A stretch of 32,429 bases of DNA from an uncultured Prevotella sp. (GTDB lineage Bacteria; Bacteroidota; Bacteroidia; Bacteroidales; Bacteroidaceae): NCBI GenBank assembly GCA_937877595.1, contig CALFIY010000071.1, forward strand, positions 1 to 32,429, written 5' to 3'. Below the pieces are notes generated by a model. It worked only from the letters and a program-made list of their open reading frames with translations. It was not told the DNA's origin and did not search any database. The translations under genes were made by a program, and so were the position numbers. Positions 15,311-24,075 of the stretch are shown here, piece by piece (positions within the stretch are counted from its first letter, which is position 1; every line of letters begins with the position of its first letter).

Positions 15311-17677
15311 TCAGAATTGGAGAGTCTGCGACTGACCTGCTTTCAGTTGCAGACTCTTTTTCGTACCATTACACAGCAGCGTCACCATGCCGGCCTTCAG
15401 TGCTTTCACCGTCACTCTCTTCACTGCACCGGCCTGCCAGTCAAGACTTACCTCGAAGCCTCCTCTTGCCATCAGTCCGCTGACACTGCCGTTGCTCCAC
15501 TCTTCAGGACATGCCGGCAGCAGTTCTATCGTAGCGGCCAGAGGCTGCTGACTCGTCACCGTCGACTGTATCAGCATTTCGCAGACACCTGCCGTGCCTC
15601 CGAAGTTGCCGTCTATCTGGAATGGCGGATGAGCGTCGAAGAGATTGGCATACGTTCCGCCGGCGTGGCGTGTTCCCTCACGCTTGTCCTCCTGTGCGTC
15701 GGTAAACGTGAGCAGTTTTCTGTATATATGGAAAGCCTGTTTTGCATTGTGCAGCCGTGCCCACAGATTTATGCGCCACCCTGTAGACCATCCCGTCGTC
15801 TCGTCGCCCTTCTGTATCAGCGTCTTTTCGCAGGCGTTCAGCAGCGAGTCGGCCGTAATATGGTTTCCTGGATAAAGTCCTATGAGGTGCGACTGATGGC
15901 GGTGGCGCGGATCGCTGTCTTTCCAGTCGTGATACCATTCGTTGAGGTCGCCTTCCTGCCCTATCGTATATGGATGGAGGCGCGCCAGAGTACTGTTGAT
16001 GCGCAGTATCAGGCGCTGCTCCTTGCCCACCAGTGTTGCGGCGCGGCGCGTGTTGAGCAGCAGTTCGCGTATGATAGCCAGATCGGCAGTTCCGCCGTAG
16101 CATGTCGCTCCCTTATAGCCGTTGGAGGCAACGTAGTTGTTCTCTGGCGAAGTGCTTGGGGCCGTCACGAGTTCGCCATTGTGCTCCACCAGCCATGCCA
16201 TGCAGAATTCGGCAGCCCCTTTCAGCAGTGGGAAAGCCGTCTGCCGCAGATATGCAATGTCCTGCGTATATTGGAATCGCTCCCATAGCGTGTTGACAAG
16301 CCATGCGCCGCCCATGTTCCAGTTAGCCCATTTCGGGTTACCGGTCTTGTCGCCCACAGGATTTGCCATGGCCCACAGGTCGCTGTTATGGCTGGCACAC
16401 CAGCCTTCCTCCACGCCGTAGAAATTCCTGGCACTGTGTCTGCCGTTCTCTGCCAACTGCGTGATGAAGCCGTCGAGCGGCATGGCCATCTCAGCCAGGT
16501 TGGCCACGAAGGCAGGCCAGTAGTTTTCCTCGAGGTTGATGTTTATCGTATAGTTGCCACGCCACGGCGACCACAGATGTGGTGTCCATAGTCCCTGCAG
16601 ATTGGCAGGCACGCCGCTCGTGCGCGATGAACTGATGAGCAGATAGCGCCCGAACTGGAAGTACAATGTTTCCAGATATCTGTCGTTGGCATGCTCTGTG
16701 AGCAGTTTGTCGGTAGTCGCTGTGTTGGGCTTTCCGCCCAGGTCCAGTTTCACCCTGTCGTAATATTTCTTATAATCGGCAACGTGGTTTCTGCGCACTT
16801 CGTCATAGTTGGTGTTTGCCGTGTGCCACGTCAGGTCGGCGGCCTTCTCCAGATATGGTGCTCCCTCGGTCACGGGATGCCGCCGGGCTCCGTTGTAACT
16901 TGTGGCATTCACCAGATACAGCGTGGCATAAGTGCCGTGGCGCAGCGTTATGCCGTCGCCATCAGTTGCCGTGAGTTGACCGTCGGTCTCCGCCACTCGC
17001 AGCATGGTACAGAAGTGCACCGAATGGCGCTCGTCGCCTGTGGCATGTCCTGTCATGGTGAGTTGGCCGCCTGCCGACTGTCGCGATGCCTTTACCGAGT
17101 GAGGCACCTGTGCTGACAGCGTAAGCCTGAAGTTCAGTTCTCCAGGCTTGCTTGCCGTCAGTCGTATAGCGATAAGGCTGTCAGGGTATGAAGCGAGATA
17201 TTCTCTGCGGAACGTTACGCCGTTGCGCTCATAACTGTCGCTCACCAGTGCACTGTCAAGACTCAACTGCCGCTGGTAGCGCTTCGTGCGCCCCGTGTTC
17301 CAGTCGTAGATGTGCAGCGTTCCCAGTGGTTGGTAGTGGGCCGAACTGTGTCCCTGTACGTTTTTCTGCAGTTTGTCAGCCTCTTTGTAGTCTTCCCTGA
17401 AGAGCGCCTCGCGTATCTGCGGTATCCACTCGGCACAGCCCTGCCCTTCGTTTTGGTCTACAGGGCTTCCCGTCCACAGCGTTATGTCGTTCAGGTATAG
17501 CAGACAGTCGTCTGTTCCGCCGTACACCAGTGCACCAATTCTTCCGTTGCCTATCGGCAGCGACTGTTCAAAAAACTGTGCCGGCTGCTTGTATTGCAGC
17601 GTCATTGGCAGTTGGTCTGCCGCAAATGCAGTGGCCCATCCTGCCACTCCGATTAGTATTGCTATAATATTTTTCAT
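15311..17677 (-). CDS. glycoside hydrolase family 95, probable alpha-L-fucosidase
   Basis: 788 residues with a signal peptide (about 1-20, ending AFAA), so it is periplasmic or exported. GH95 enzymes are inverting and mostly release alpha-1,2-linked L-fucose; some act on alpha-L-galactose. Family features are seen in order: LPIGNGRIGALVYGG near 40-54, NINLEENYWPA with N379/N381 at the active site, E512 as candidate acid in PSTSPEN, RHRHQSHLIGLYPG near 591-604, and D689 in FQIDGNFGG. These correspond to the Asn, Glu and Asp catalytic residues known in bifidobacterial AfcA. It lies 86 bp downstream of the DUF2264 gene on the same strand, suggesting one operon. Its 3' end contains the rhaD terminator. 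Confidence 0.93.
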   Translation of the reverse strand: MKNIIAILIGVAGWATAFAADQLPMTLQYKQPAQFFEQSLPIGNGRIGALVYGGTDDCLLYLNDITLWTGSPVDQNEGQGCAEWIPQIREALFREDYKEADKLQKNVQGHSSAHYQPLGTLHIYDWNTGRTKRYQRQLSLDSALVSDSYERNGVTFRREYLASYPDSLIAIRLTASKPGELNFRLTLSAQVPHSVKASRQSAGGQLTMTGHATGDERHSVHFCTMLRVAETDGQLTATDGDGITLRHGTYATLYLVNATSYNGARRHPVTEGAPYLEKAADLTWHTANTNYDEVRRNHVADYKKYYDRVKLDLGGKPNTATTDKLLTEHANDRYLETLYFQFGRYLLISSSRTSGVPANLQGLWTPHLWSPWRGNYTININLEENYWPAFVANLAEMAMPLDGFITQLAENGRHSARNFYGVEEGWCASHNSDLWAMANPVGDKTGNPKWANWNMGGAWLVNTLWERFQYTQDIAYLRQTAFPLLKGAAEFCMAWLVEHNGELVTAPSTSPENNYVASNGYKGATCYGGTADLAIIRELLLNTRRAATLVGKEQRLILRINSTLARLHPYTIGQEGDLNEWYHDWKDSDPRHRHQSHLIGLYPGNHITADSLLNACEKTLIQKGDETTGWSTGWRINLWARLHNAKQAFHIYRKLLTFTDAQEDKREGTRHAGGTYANLFDAHPPFQIDGNFGGTAGVCEMLIQSTVTSQQPLAATIELLPACPEEWSNGSVSGLMARGGFEVSLDWQAGAVKRVTVKALKAGMVTLLCNGTKKSLQLKAGQSQTLQF
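15321..15361 (+). terminator. rhaD intrinsic terminator inside the GH95 coding sequence
   Basis: AGAGTCTGC (15321-15329) pairs with GCAGACTCT (15349-15357), with an inner ACTG/CAGT extension, and is followed by TTTTT on the plus strand. It begins 20 bp after the rhaD stop and lies within the last codons of the convergent GH95 gene. Confidence 0.8.
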
Positions 17678-17763
17678 AATTTATATTTTTTACGACCGCT
17701 CGGCTCTGCCGCTTGGCTTCGCCAAGAACTTAAACAACTAAGAACAACATTAATGCTCAATGC
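17678..17763. other. 86-bp spacer between DUF2264 and GH95 genes, with a small hairpin
   Basis: Contains CTTGGC-TTC-GCCAAG (17712-17726), a GC-rich stem without a T-run on either strand. No TAnnTTTG is present ahead of the GH95 start, so read-through from the upstream gene is likely. Confidence 0.4.
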
Positions 17764-19047
17764 TCACCACTTGTCCCTTATCTGCGGTGTGTCGTCGCGC
17801 CAGACATGGTCTTTGTCGAATGGCTGTCCGCTCCACGCCTTCACCTGTGTCCAAGGCTGTGCGGCGTCGGTCCAGAAGGCATGCGATGCCGGCAGTCCGA
17901 GCGGCATCAGCGCCAGCGACGTCATGTAAAGCGAGCCATTGTTGGTATACGTATCGGCAACATAGGGCTGGCGTCCGCAGAAACCTATCGTGAGATAGCC
18001 GCCAGCGTTGAAGTTTTCCGCACTGTCAAACATACGGTGCATTACCTTTGTCAGCGCTGCGCGCACCTGTCCCTGCGGAAGTTCGCCAGGCAACTGTCCG
18101 TACCAGGCGAGCAGTGCCAGCGGCTGCATGGCAGCCATGCGATAAGGGATGCTGCGCCCCACGGCAGGAAATGTGCCTTCGGGCGAGATAAGCCTTTCGA
18201 GAACAATGGCATATTTCTGCGTACGCTTTATCGCGCGCGCATAGTACTTATTATAGTCTATGCGCGTGTTCGCGCGCGCGTCGCGCATAGCCTGCAAAGT
18301 CTCAAGATACATGGGGTGGATGACGTAACTGTTGTAATAGTCGAAGGCAAACTGCGGGCCATCGCTGTACCAGCCGTCGCCAACGTACCATTCCTCTACC
18401 TTGCGTATGGCCGAATTGACGCGATATTGGTCGTAGGCTCCCTTTGCCTTTGCCATCATGCTCTCTATAGTGCTTGAGAAGAGCAGCCAATTAGTATACG
18501 GTGGGTCAATGCTTCGCAGATTGCGAAACTCCTTGAGATACCGCTGTTTTGTAATGGAGTCGAGGGGCAGCCAGAGCGCATCCCACGCCCTCAGAAAACT
18601 TTCTGCGATATACGCCGCGTCAACCAGGTTCTGCCCAGAGCGCCCCCAGCGCAGATAGTCGGGCGATGCCGGATCGACAGCGTTCCTGTAACTTGCCAGC
18701 GCCCACTGTCGCATCTGAGCGCGCTGCTTTCCCTCGGCAGTGTCGTCGTCGGGGAGCGACAGCCATGGTGCTATGCCGGCCATGAGACGCCCGAAAGTTT
18801 CCATGTAAACTACTGAGCGATCGCGCTTGTCGAATGTTGGCGAATATTCTGTCTGCATTGTCTTCTGCAGTTCGCCCCGTGACATCGGCTCAAGCACCGG
18901 CTCTGCCAGCCTGACAGCCATCTCCACCCAGTATTCGCGGTCGTTCTGCTGAGGAACACTCTTCTTGCTTCTGGCCGTGGCAGCGGTTACGGCGAGCAAG
19001 GCAAGAAACAGCGCAGTAACCGCAGTTCTGTGGAAAAGCATTTTCAT
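17764..19047 (-). CDS. DUF2264 domain-containing protein (probable secreted glycoside hydrolase-like)
   Basis: 427 residues with a signal peptide (about 1-25, ending TAATA). The body matches the DUF2264 family: YMETFGRLMAGIAPWL, NLVDAAYIAESFLRAWDALW, TNWLLFSSTIESMM, and YVGDGWYSDGPQFAFDYYNSYVIHP. The repeated Trp/Tyr-rich helices suggest an (alpha/alpha) barrel. The family is associated with pectin or rhamnogalacturonan-type loci and, as far as I recall, overlaps GH154, but the reaction is uncertain. Its position ahead of the GH95 gene and near rhaD supports a role in fucose/rhamnose-bearing plant glycans (inference). Confidence 0.85.
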   Translation of the reverse strand: MKMLFHRTAVTALFLALLAVTAATARSKKSVPQQNDREYWVEMAVRLAEPVLEPMSRGELQKTMQTEYSPTFDKRDRSVVYMETFGRLMAGIAPWLSLPDDDTAEGKQRAQMRQWALASYRNAVDPASPDYLRWGRSGQNLVDAAYIAESFLRAWDALWLPLDSITKQRYLKEFRNLRSIDPPYTNWLLFSSTIESMMAKAKGAYDQYRVNSAIRKVEEWYVGDGWYSDGPQFAFDYYNSYVIHPMYLETLQAMRDARANTRIDYNKYYARAIKRTQKYAIVLERLISPEGTFPAVGRSIPYRMAAMQPLALLAWYGQLPGELPQGQVRAALTKVMHRMFDSAENFNAGGYLTIGFCGRQPYVADTYTNNGSLYMTSLALMPLGLPASHAFWTDAAQPWTQVKAWSGQPFDKDHVWRDDTPQIRDKW

Positions 19048-19089
19048 GTTAGTAGGAATTATATTGTCTTAGGATAATTCTGTATTGTG

Positions 19090-19097
19090 CAAAGATA
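19090..19097 (-). promoter_or_regulatory. -7 element TATCTTTG for the DUF2264-GH95 operon
   Basis: Minus-strand TATCTTTG lies 43 nt before the DUF2264 start. No clear -33 element is seen at 19 bp. Confidence 0.5.
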
Positions 19098-19212
19098 CGC
19101 TTTTCTGCTAACTATCCGTTTTTTCTGCATGTTTTTTTCACAGCGCAACCGTTTGCACGTCGTCTTTCGCATCATTACGCACAGCAGGAGAAGCAGTCAC
19201 AGGTTTTTTTTG

Positions 19213-19220
19213 TACTTTTG
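19213..19220 (+). promoter_or_regulatory. -7 element TACTTTTG for the alpha-amylase
   Basis: Matches TAnnTTTG, 45 bp before the amylase start; preceded by a T-rich tract but no good TTTG at 19 bp. Confidence 0.5.
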
Positions 19221-19264
19221 CACGCAGAGACAAACACCAAACCAATAACACTGTTTTTACTATT

Positions 19265-21016
19265 ATGAAGAAGATGCTTTCCACCGCGCTCTGTGCTCTG
19301 CTGCCCCTTTTTGCTGCAGCACAGGGTTGGCCCGAAAACTATAGCGGCGTAATGCTGCAGGGTTTCTACTGGGACTCCTACACCGATACCAACTGGTCGA
19401 CACTTGAGGATCAGGCTGACGACATGGCACCCTACATCGATCTGCTTTGGGTGCCAAACTCAGGCTACTGCGGCACTATGCAGAACAACATGGGCTATCA
19501 CCCGATGTACTGGTTCCGACATGAGGGAGCCTTCGGTACGGAAGCAACACTGCGCAGCATGATACAGACGTTCAGGCAGAAAGGCGTGGGAGTGATAGAG
19601 GATGTGGTTATCAACCACCGCGTCGGCGTGAGCAACTGGGTGAACTTCCCTGCAGAGACATACAACGGCGTGACATACCAGTTGGGCCTCAGCGACATCT
19701 GCCGCGACGACGAGTGTAAGGACAACGGCTACAACCCGACAGGCGCTGCCGATACCGGCGAGGCGTGGGGATACGCACGCGACCTCGACCATACGTCGGC
19801 TAACGTACAGAAGAACGTCACGGCATATCTCAACTTCCTGCTCAACGACCTGGGATACGTCGGGTTCCGCTACGACTTCGTGAAGGGCTACGCGCCGAAA
19901 TATACCGGCCAGTACAACACTGTCGTACAGCCCCAGTTCTCCGTAGGCGAATGTTGGGACAGCAACAAGACTGTGGTCACGACATGGCTCAACGGCACCA
20001 AGGTGGACGACAAAATACAGTCGGCAGCCTTCGACTTCCCCATGAAGTACTACATCAACTCGGCATTCAGCAACAGCGGCAGCAACTGGGCCGAACTCGA
20101 CAAGGCTGCACTCAGCAATGATGCCACCTACGCCCGCTATGCTGTGACCTTCGTGGACAATCACGACACGGGACGCTCGGCCAGCGACGGCGGAGCACCG
20201 CTCTATGCCAACGTCGAGGCAGCCAATGCCTTCATCCTCACCATGCCCGGCACTCCCTGCGTATGGCTTAGCCACTGGAAGTCGAACAAGGTGGCCATCA
20301 AGAAACTCATACTGACGCGCAAGGCAGCAGGCATCACCAACCAGAGCGCTATTCTCAGCCACTCGGCATCATCGGCAGGCTACGTACTCTCCACGCGCGG
20401 CACCAAGGGTACACTGCTGTTGCTCCTCGGCTCTGCCACAGCCGACACCAGCGGCTATCAACTGGCAGTAGAAGGCACTAACTACAAACTCTATGCAAGC
20501 GCCGAAGTAGACCTCACTGCTCTCAACGACGTGAAAGAAGACGAGTTTACTGCGCCGAGTTTCTGCACCGTAGCAGAGGGCGAGACGTGCGCCTTCTTCG
20601 AGGCTCCCACCTCGTGGACAACGGTGAGTTGCTGGGCTTGGGACTCCAATGGCAACTACACGGGAGGCTCGTGGCCCGGCGTGGTGTGCACCAAGGTTGG
20701 CACACGCGGAAACTTCAATGTCTGGAAATGGTCATGGAACGGCAATTACACAGGCAGCACTGCCTCCATGCCTACCCAGATTATCTTCAACAACAATAAC
20801 AACGGCCAGCAGACTGCCGACCTCGACTTCACCAACGGTGCCTACTACAATTCCGCAGGAGCCAAGCAGGGCGTAGTTACTGGCATACGGCCTGCCACTG
20901 GCGGCAACGAGCCGACGCTTAATCGCAGTACTGCCTACGACCTCGGCGGCCGCCCTGTAAGCGACACACGCCGCGGACTACGCATTGCCAACGGAAAGAA
21001 GACCATAGTAAGATAG
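19265..21016 (+). CDS. secreted GH13 alpha-amylase with CBM26-like starch-binding module and sorting-type tail
   Basis: 583 residues; signal peptide 1-20 (FAAAQ). It hydrolyses internal alpha-1,4 bonds of starch or glycogen. The GH13 conserved regions are complete: EDVVINH (D113, H118), GFRYDFVKGY with nucleophile D204, GECWD with acid/base E229, and FVDNHDTG with the transition-state Asp at 301. Residues about 445-530 (WTTVSCWAWDSNG, GSWPG, WKWSW) look like a CBM26/SusE-type starch-binding module. The last 27 residues (AYDLGGRPV...GLRIANGKK) match the C-terminal tail of the protein at 1927-3213. No SusC/SusD partners are nearby. It diverges from the DUF2264 gene and ends at a strong terminator. 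Confidence 0.94.
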   Translation: MKKMLSTALCALLPLFAAAQGWPENYSGVMLQGFYWDSYTDTNWSTLEDQADDMAPYIDLLWVPNSGYCGTMQNNMGYHPMYWFRHEGAFGTEATLRSMIQTFRQKGVGVIEDVVINHRVGVSNWVNFPAETYNGVTYQLGLSDICRDDECKDNGYNPTGAADTGEAWGYARDLDHTSANVQKNVTAYLNFLLNDLGYVGFRYDFVKGYAPKYTGQYNTVVQPQFSVGECWDSNKTVVTTWLNGTKVDDKIQSAAFDFPMKYYINSAFSNSGSNWAELDKAALSNDATYARYAVTFVDNHDTGRSASDGGAPLYANVEAANAFILTMPGTPCVWLSHWKSNKVAIKKLILTRKAAGITNQSAILSHSASSAGYVLSTRGTKGTLLLLLGSATADTSGYQLAVEGTNYKLYASAEVDLTALNDVKEDEFTAPSFCTVAEGETCAFFEAPTSWTTVSCWAWDSNGNYTGGSWPGVVCTKVGTRGNFNVWKWSWNGNYTGSTASMPTQIIFNNNNNGQQTADLDFTNGAYYNSAGAKQGVVTGIRPATGGNEPTLNRSTAYDLGGRPVSDTRRGLRIANGKKTIVR

Positions 21017-21059
21017 CAACTAAAAACCGCAGAAGTAAAAGTAACAATTACACACACTG

Positions 21060-21098
21060 CCACGCATACTGATTTCACTACGGTATGCGTGGTTTTTT
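21060..21098 (+). terminator. intrinsic terminator after the alpha-amylase
   Basis: A perfect 10-bp stem, CCACGCATAC/GTATGCGTGG, with a 13-nt loop and six T residues after it, about 44 bp downstream of the stop. Confidence 0.9.
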
Positions 21099-21147
21099 CG
21101 TACTTGCCACCTCGAAAAAACTACTGCTGTTTTTACAAAAATAAAAA

Positions 21148-21273
21148 CAGCGCTGGCGAAAATTAAAACAGCGCTGGCAAAAATTAAAACAGCTGTGGCG
21201 AAAATAAAAACAGCGCTGACAAAAATTAAAACAGCGCTGGCAAAAATTAAAACAGCGCTGGCAAAATTAATAA
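21148..21273. repeat. six tandem 21-bp repeats with a palindromic CAGCGCTG core
   Basis: Units begin at 21148, 21169, 21190, 21211, 21232 and 21253, exactly 21 bp apart. The consensus is the palindrome CAGCGCTG followed by GCAAAAATTAAAA. Units three and four carry core changes (CAGCTGTG, CAGCGCTGA). A very degenerate copy may precede at 21127. Most of the 333-bp gap between the amylase and acyl-CoA synthetase genes is this array plus the terminator and promoter. Confidence 0.93.
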
Positions 21274-21313
21274 GGGCGTAGGTGATGCAGGGATAAAAAA
21301 AATTACAAACTCC

Positions 21314-21344
21314 TTTGTTTTGCCCTCACTTAATCGTACCTTTG
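21314..21344 (+). promoter_or_regulatory. promoter TTTG-N19-TACCTTTG giving a leaderless or near-leaderless mRNA
   Basis: TTTG at 21314-21317 and TACCTTTG at 21337-21344 have the ideal 19-bp spacer. Only five bases separate the -7 element from the ATG at 21350, so transcription should begin at or next to the start codon. This also rules out the in-frame ATG-like start at 21320. Confidence 0.75.
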
Positions 21345-21349
21345 CGCCA

Positions 21350-23185
21350 ATGAAAGAACAAAATTCGTATACGCTGATGCAAAACAACTGTCACATGTCG
21401 GTGCTCATACAGGAGCAGGCAAAGCACTATGGCGACCGCGAAATGCTGATTTTTCAAGATTTCAACGGTGGAGAGTGGAAAAAACTGTCGTGGCGCGAAG
21501 TGGCTAAGACCGTGAGCACGGTAAGCAACGCGCTGCTCAACCTGGGCGTGAAACCACAGGAGAACATAGGCATCTTTTCGCAGAACTCGGTGCAATACAT
21601 TGAGTGCGATTTCGGCGCATGGGGCGTGCGTGCCGTCACCATCCCCTTCTATGCCACCAGTTCGGAACAGCAGATACAATTTATGATCAACGATGCCAAA
21701 GTGCGATTCCTGTTCGTCGGCGAGCAGGAGCAGTACGACCGCGCACGCCGCGTAGTGTCGCTGTGCCCGTCGCTGGAGCGCATCATTGTATACGACCCAC
21801 TGGTTCACATCTCGTCACACGACCCCAACGCCATCTATTTCAGCGATTTCCTGAAACTGGGCGAGGGACTGCCGCGCCAGCCGGAAGTGGAGGCTCTGCA
21901 GCGTGAGGCTTCCTACGACGACATTGCCAATATCCTGTACACCAGCGGCACTACGGGCGACTCGAAAGGCGTCATTCTGACCCACGGACAGTTCCACGCC
22001 GCCTTCGAGGCCAACGGCAAGTGCGTACCGGTAGACGAGAACGACCGCGTAATGAATTTCCTGCCCTACACCCACATCTTCGAGCGCGGATGGGCCATCC
22101 TTTCGCTCACCAAGGGCGCCACGATGATTGTCAACACGCATCCGCAGCAAGTGCAGCAGTCTATGCGCGAGACCCATCCCACTTGCATGTCGTCTGTGCC
22201 ACGCTTCTGGGAAAAGGTATACATGGGAGTGATGGACAAGATAGAACATTCCAGCGCCGTGCAGCGCAAGGTGTTCCAGCACGCACTCAGTATAGGACGC
22301 AAGCACAACATAGAATATCTCAGTCTGGGCAAGAAGCCGCCGCTGGCATTGCATCTGGAATATGAGATGATAAATCGCACCATCTTCTCACTTGTACGCA
22401 AAGAACTCGGTCTTGAGAATGCCCACTTCTTCCCCACTGCCGGCGCCGCGGTGTCGGCACACGTCGAAGAATTCGTCCATTCCATCGGCATAAACATGAT
22501 TGTGGGATACGGACTGACAGAGAGTCTCGCCACGGTGAGTTGCGACCATCTCGGCAAGCCCTTCACCGTGGGAAGCGTGGGCCATCCCATCGACAGCATC
22601 AGCATACGCATCAGCGACGAAGGTGAGATACTGCTGAAAGGCCCCACTATCACACGTGGATACTACAACCGCGACGACATGACAAAGCAGTCGTTTACCG
22701 ACGACGGCTATTTCCGCACGGGCGACGCAGGATACATGAAGGACGGCGAACTCTTCCTCACCGAGCGCATCAAGGATCTCTTCAAGACAAGCAACGGAAA
22801 ATACATCGCACCGCAGATGATAGAGTCGAAACTGCTCGTCGACAAATATATCGACCAGATTGCCGTCATCGCCGACCAGCGCAAGTTCGTCTCAGCACTA
22901 ATCATCCCCGTCTACTCGCTGCTTGAAGAGTATGCACGCGCCAACGGCATCGCCTTCGACTCGCGCGAAACCCTGTGCAGCGACCCGCGTATCTTCAACA
23001 TGATGAAGGAGCGCATCGACACGCTGCAACAGCAACTGGCGCACTACGAACAGGTGAAGCGCTTCACGCTGCTGCCCCACCACCTGTCGATGGAGCGCGG
23101 CGAACTGACCAATACGCTGAAGATACGCCGCCGTGTGCTCAACGAAAACTACAAGGCGGAAATAGACAAGATGTACGAGGAATAG
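21350..23185 (+). CDS. long-chain fatty-acid--CoA ligase (AMP-binding acyl-CoA synthetase)
   Basis: Activates fatty acids to acyl-CoA through an acyl-adenylate, at the inner membrane. 611 residues from the ATG at 21350. The AMP-binding motif is YTSGTTGDSKGV (197-208). GYGLTESLA and YFRTGDAGYMKDG follow, then LTERIKDLFKTSNGKYIAPQMIE with the C-terminal catalytic lysine region. The resemblance is to FadD15/LACS-type enzymes. The start is set by the promoter, whose -7 element lies inside the longer frame. The 21-bp repeat array sits directly upstream, so it is the gene most likely to be affected by whatever binds there. It converges on lgt. Confidence 0.93.
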   Translation: MKEQNSYTLMQNNCHMSVLIQEQAKHYGDREMLIFQDFNGGEWKKLSWREVAKTVSTVSNALLNLGVKPQENIGIFSQNSVQYIECDFGAWGVRAVTIPFYATSSEQQIQFMINDAKVRFLFVGEQEQYDRARRVVSLCPSLERIIVYDPLVHISSHDPNAIYFSDFLKLGEGLPRQPEVEALQREASYDDIANILYTSGTTGDSKGVILTHGQFHAAFEANGKCVPVDENDRVMNFLPYTHIFERGWAILSLTKGATMIVNTHPQQVQQSMRETHPTCMSSVPRFWEKVYMGVMDKIEHSSAVQRKVFQHALSIGRKHNIEYLSLGKKPPLALHLEYEMINRTIFSLVRKELGLENAHFFPTAGAAVSAHVEEFVHSIGINMIVGYGLTESLATVSCDHLGKPFTVGSVGHPIDSISIRISDEGEILLKGPTITRGYYNRDDMTKQSFTDDGYFRTGDAGYMKDGELFLTERIKDLFKTSNGKYIAPQMIESKLLVDKYIDQIAVIADQRKFVSALIIPVYSLLEEYARANGIAFDSRETLCSDPRIFNMMKERIDTLQQQLAHYEQVKRFTLLPHHLSMERGELTNTLKIRRRVLNENYKAEIDKMYEE

Positions 23186-23213
23186 GCGCTACGTCAGAAC
23201 GCCGTAGAATGGA

Positions 23214-23251
23214 CAAGTGGATGCAGGCGCTACAGCCGCTGCATCCACTTG
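23214..23251. terminator. 13-bp perfect inverted repeat between convergent fatty-acid--CoA ligase and lgt
   Basis: CAAGTGGATGCAG (23214-23226) pairs with CTGCATCCACTTG (23239-23251) around a 12-nt loop. It overlaps the final codons of lgt. Neither strand has a T-run after it, so it may be a U-independent terminator or an mRNA 3'-end stabiliser. Confidence 0.5.
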
Positions 23252-24075
23252 CCGCCTATCATACAGGCCAAACCAAGCACCACGAAGGGTATCGAGAGCA
23301 GTTGGCCCATGTCTAAGGGCATCGATGCCTCGAACGACTCCTGTATCTCCTTGGTGTACTCTATGAAAAAGCGGAACGTGAAAATATAGGTCAGACAGAA
23401 ACCGAAGAACCAGCCGGTTCCTATCTTTTGCGACATGCGCTTGTGCAGCCACCACATCAGTATAAACAGCACGGCATAGGCTATAGCCTCGTAGAGTTGA
23501 CCGGCATGGCGGAAAGCAGGAATAGGGTCGTTGCTGACAAACCAGAAGGACCACCAGGGAGCATCGTCGGCAATGTAGGTAATCACCTTGCCTACTATCT
23601 CCGAATTCATCAGGTTGCCCAGTCGTATGAAGCAGGCCGTGACACCAGTGGCTATGGCTATGTTGTCCAGCACCGTCCAGATGCTGAGACGTGTCTTCTT
23701 TACGTAGAGCCACAGGGCTATCATCAGGCCCAGCGTACCGCCATGCGAGGCAAGCCCCTCATAGCCCGTGAACTTCCAGCCGCCATCCTGCAGAAAATGG
23801 ATGGGCAACAGCATCTCCACAAAACCTTTCCACGATGTCAGGAAATAGTCGGGCTGATAGAATATGCAATGGCCCAGACGCGCACCGATCAGTATGCCCA
23901 GGAAACAGTAGATGAAGAGAGGGTCGAACAGCGCGTCGCTTATCTTCTGCTCCTTATACAGCCTCCTCACTGCAAGATAGGCCAGCGCCAAGCCTATCAG
24001 CCAGCACAGCGAGTACCAGCGAAACGGGCCGAACGTCAGGCTCGGGTTCCAGGTTATAAACAGTTCATAGTTCAT
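23230..24075 (-). CDS. lgt: prolipoprotein diacylglyceryl transferase
   Basis: Transfers diacylglycerol from phosphatidylglycerol to the lipobox cysteine of prolipoproteins in the inner membrane, the first step of lipoprotein maturation. 281 residues, seven hydrophobic segments. Motifs: GARLGHCIFYQPDYF, SHGGTLG with H111, and the Lgt signature RLGNLMNSEIVG (151-162). The start codon and the first codons (MNYEL) lie within a TTCATAG heptamer array, so the N terminus appears to be supplied by the repeat; no alternative start exists between this and the conserved ITWNP. Substrates in this window include the lipoproteins at 6442 and 8014. Promoter not identified. Confidence 0.95.
   Translation of the reverse strand: MNYELFITWNPSLTFGPFRWYSLCWLIGLALAYLAVRRLYKEQKISDALFDPLFIYCFLGILIGARLGHCIFYQPDYFLTSWKGFVEMLLPIHFLQDGGWKFTGYEGLASHGGTLGLMIALWLYVKKTRLSIWTVLDNIAIATGVTACFIRLGNLMNSEIVGKVITYIADDAPWWSFWFVSNDPIPAFRHAGQLYEAIAYAVLFILMWWLHKRMSQKIGTGWFFGFCLTYIFTFRFFIEYTKEIQESFEASMPLDMGQLLSIPFVVLGLACMIGGKWMQRL

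Noticed and set aside
18226..18292. Alternating CG tract with an inverted repeat (possible Z-DNA or regulatory site)
   Set aside because: It lies in the DUF2264 coding region and is explained by Arg/Ala codons; no supporting context.
14492..19047. Complete rhamnose/fucose polysaccharide utilisation locus
   Set aside because: No SusC/SusD pair, rhamnose isomerase or kinase, transporter or regulator is present, so only fragments of such a pathway can be claimed.
21148..21273. CRISPR array
   Set aside because: The repeats abut with a 21-bp period and no variable spacers, and no cas genes are present.
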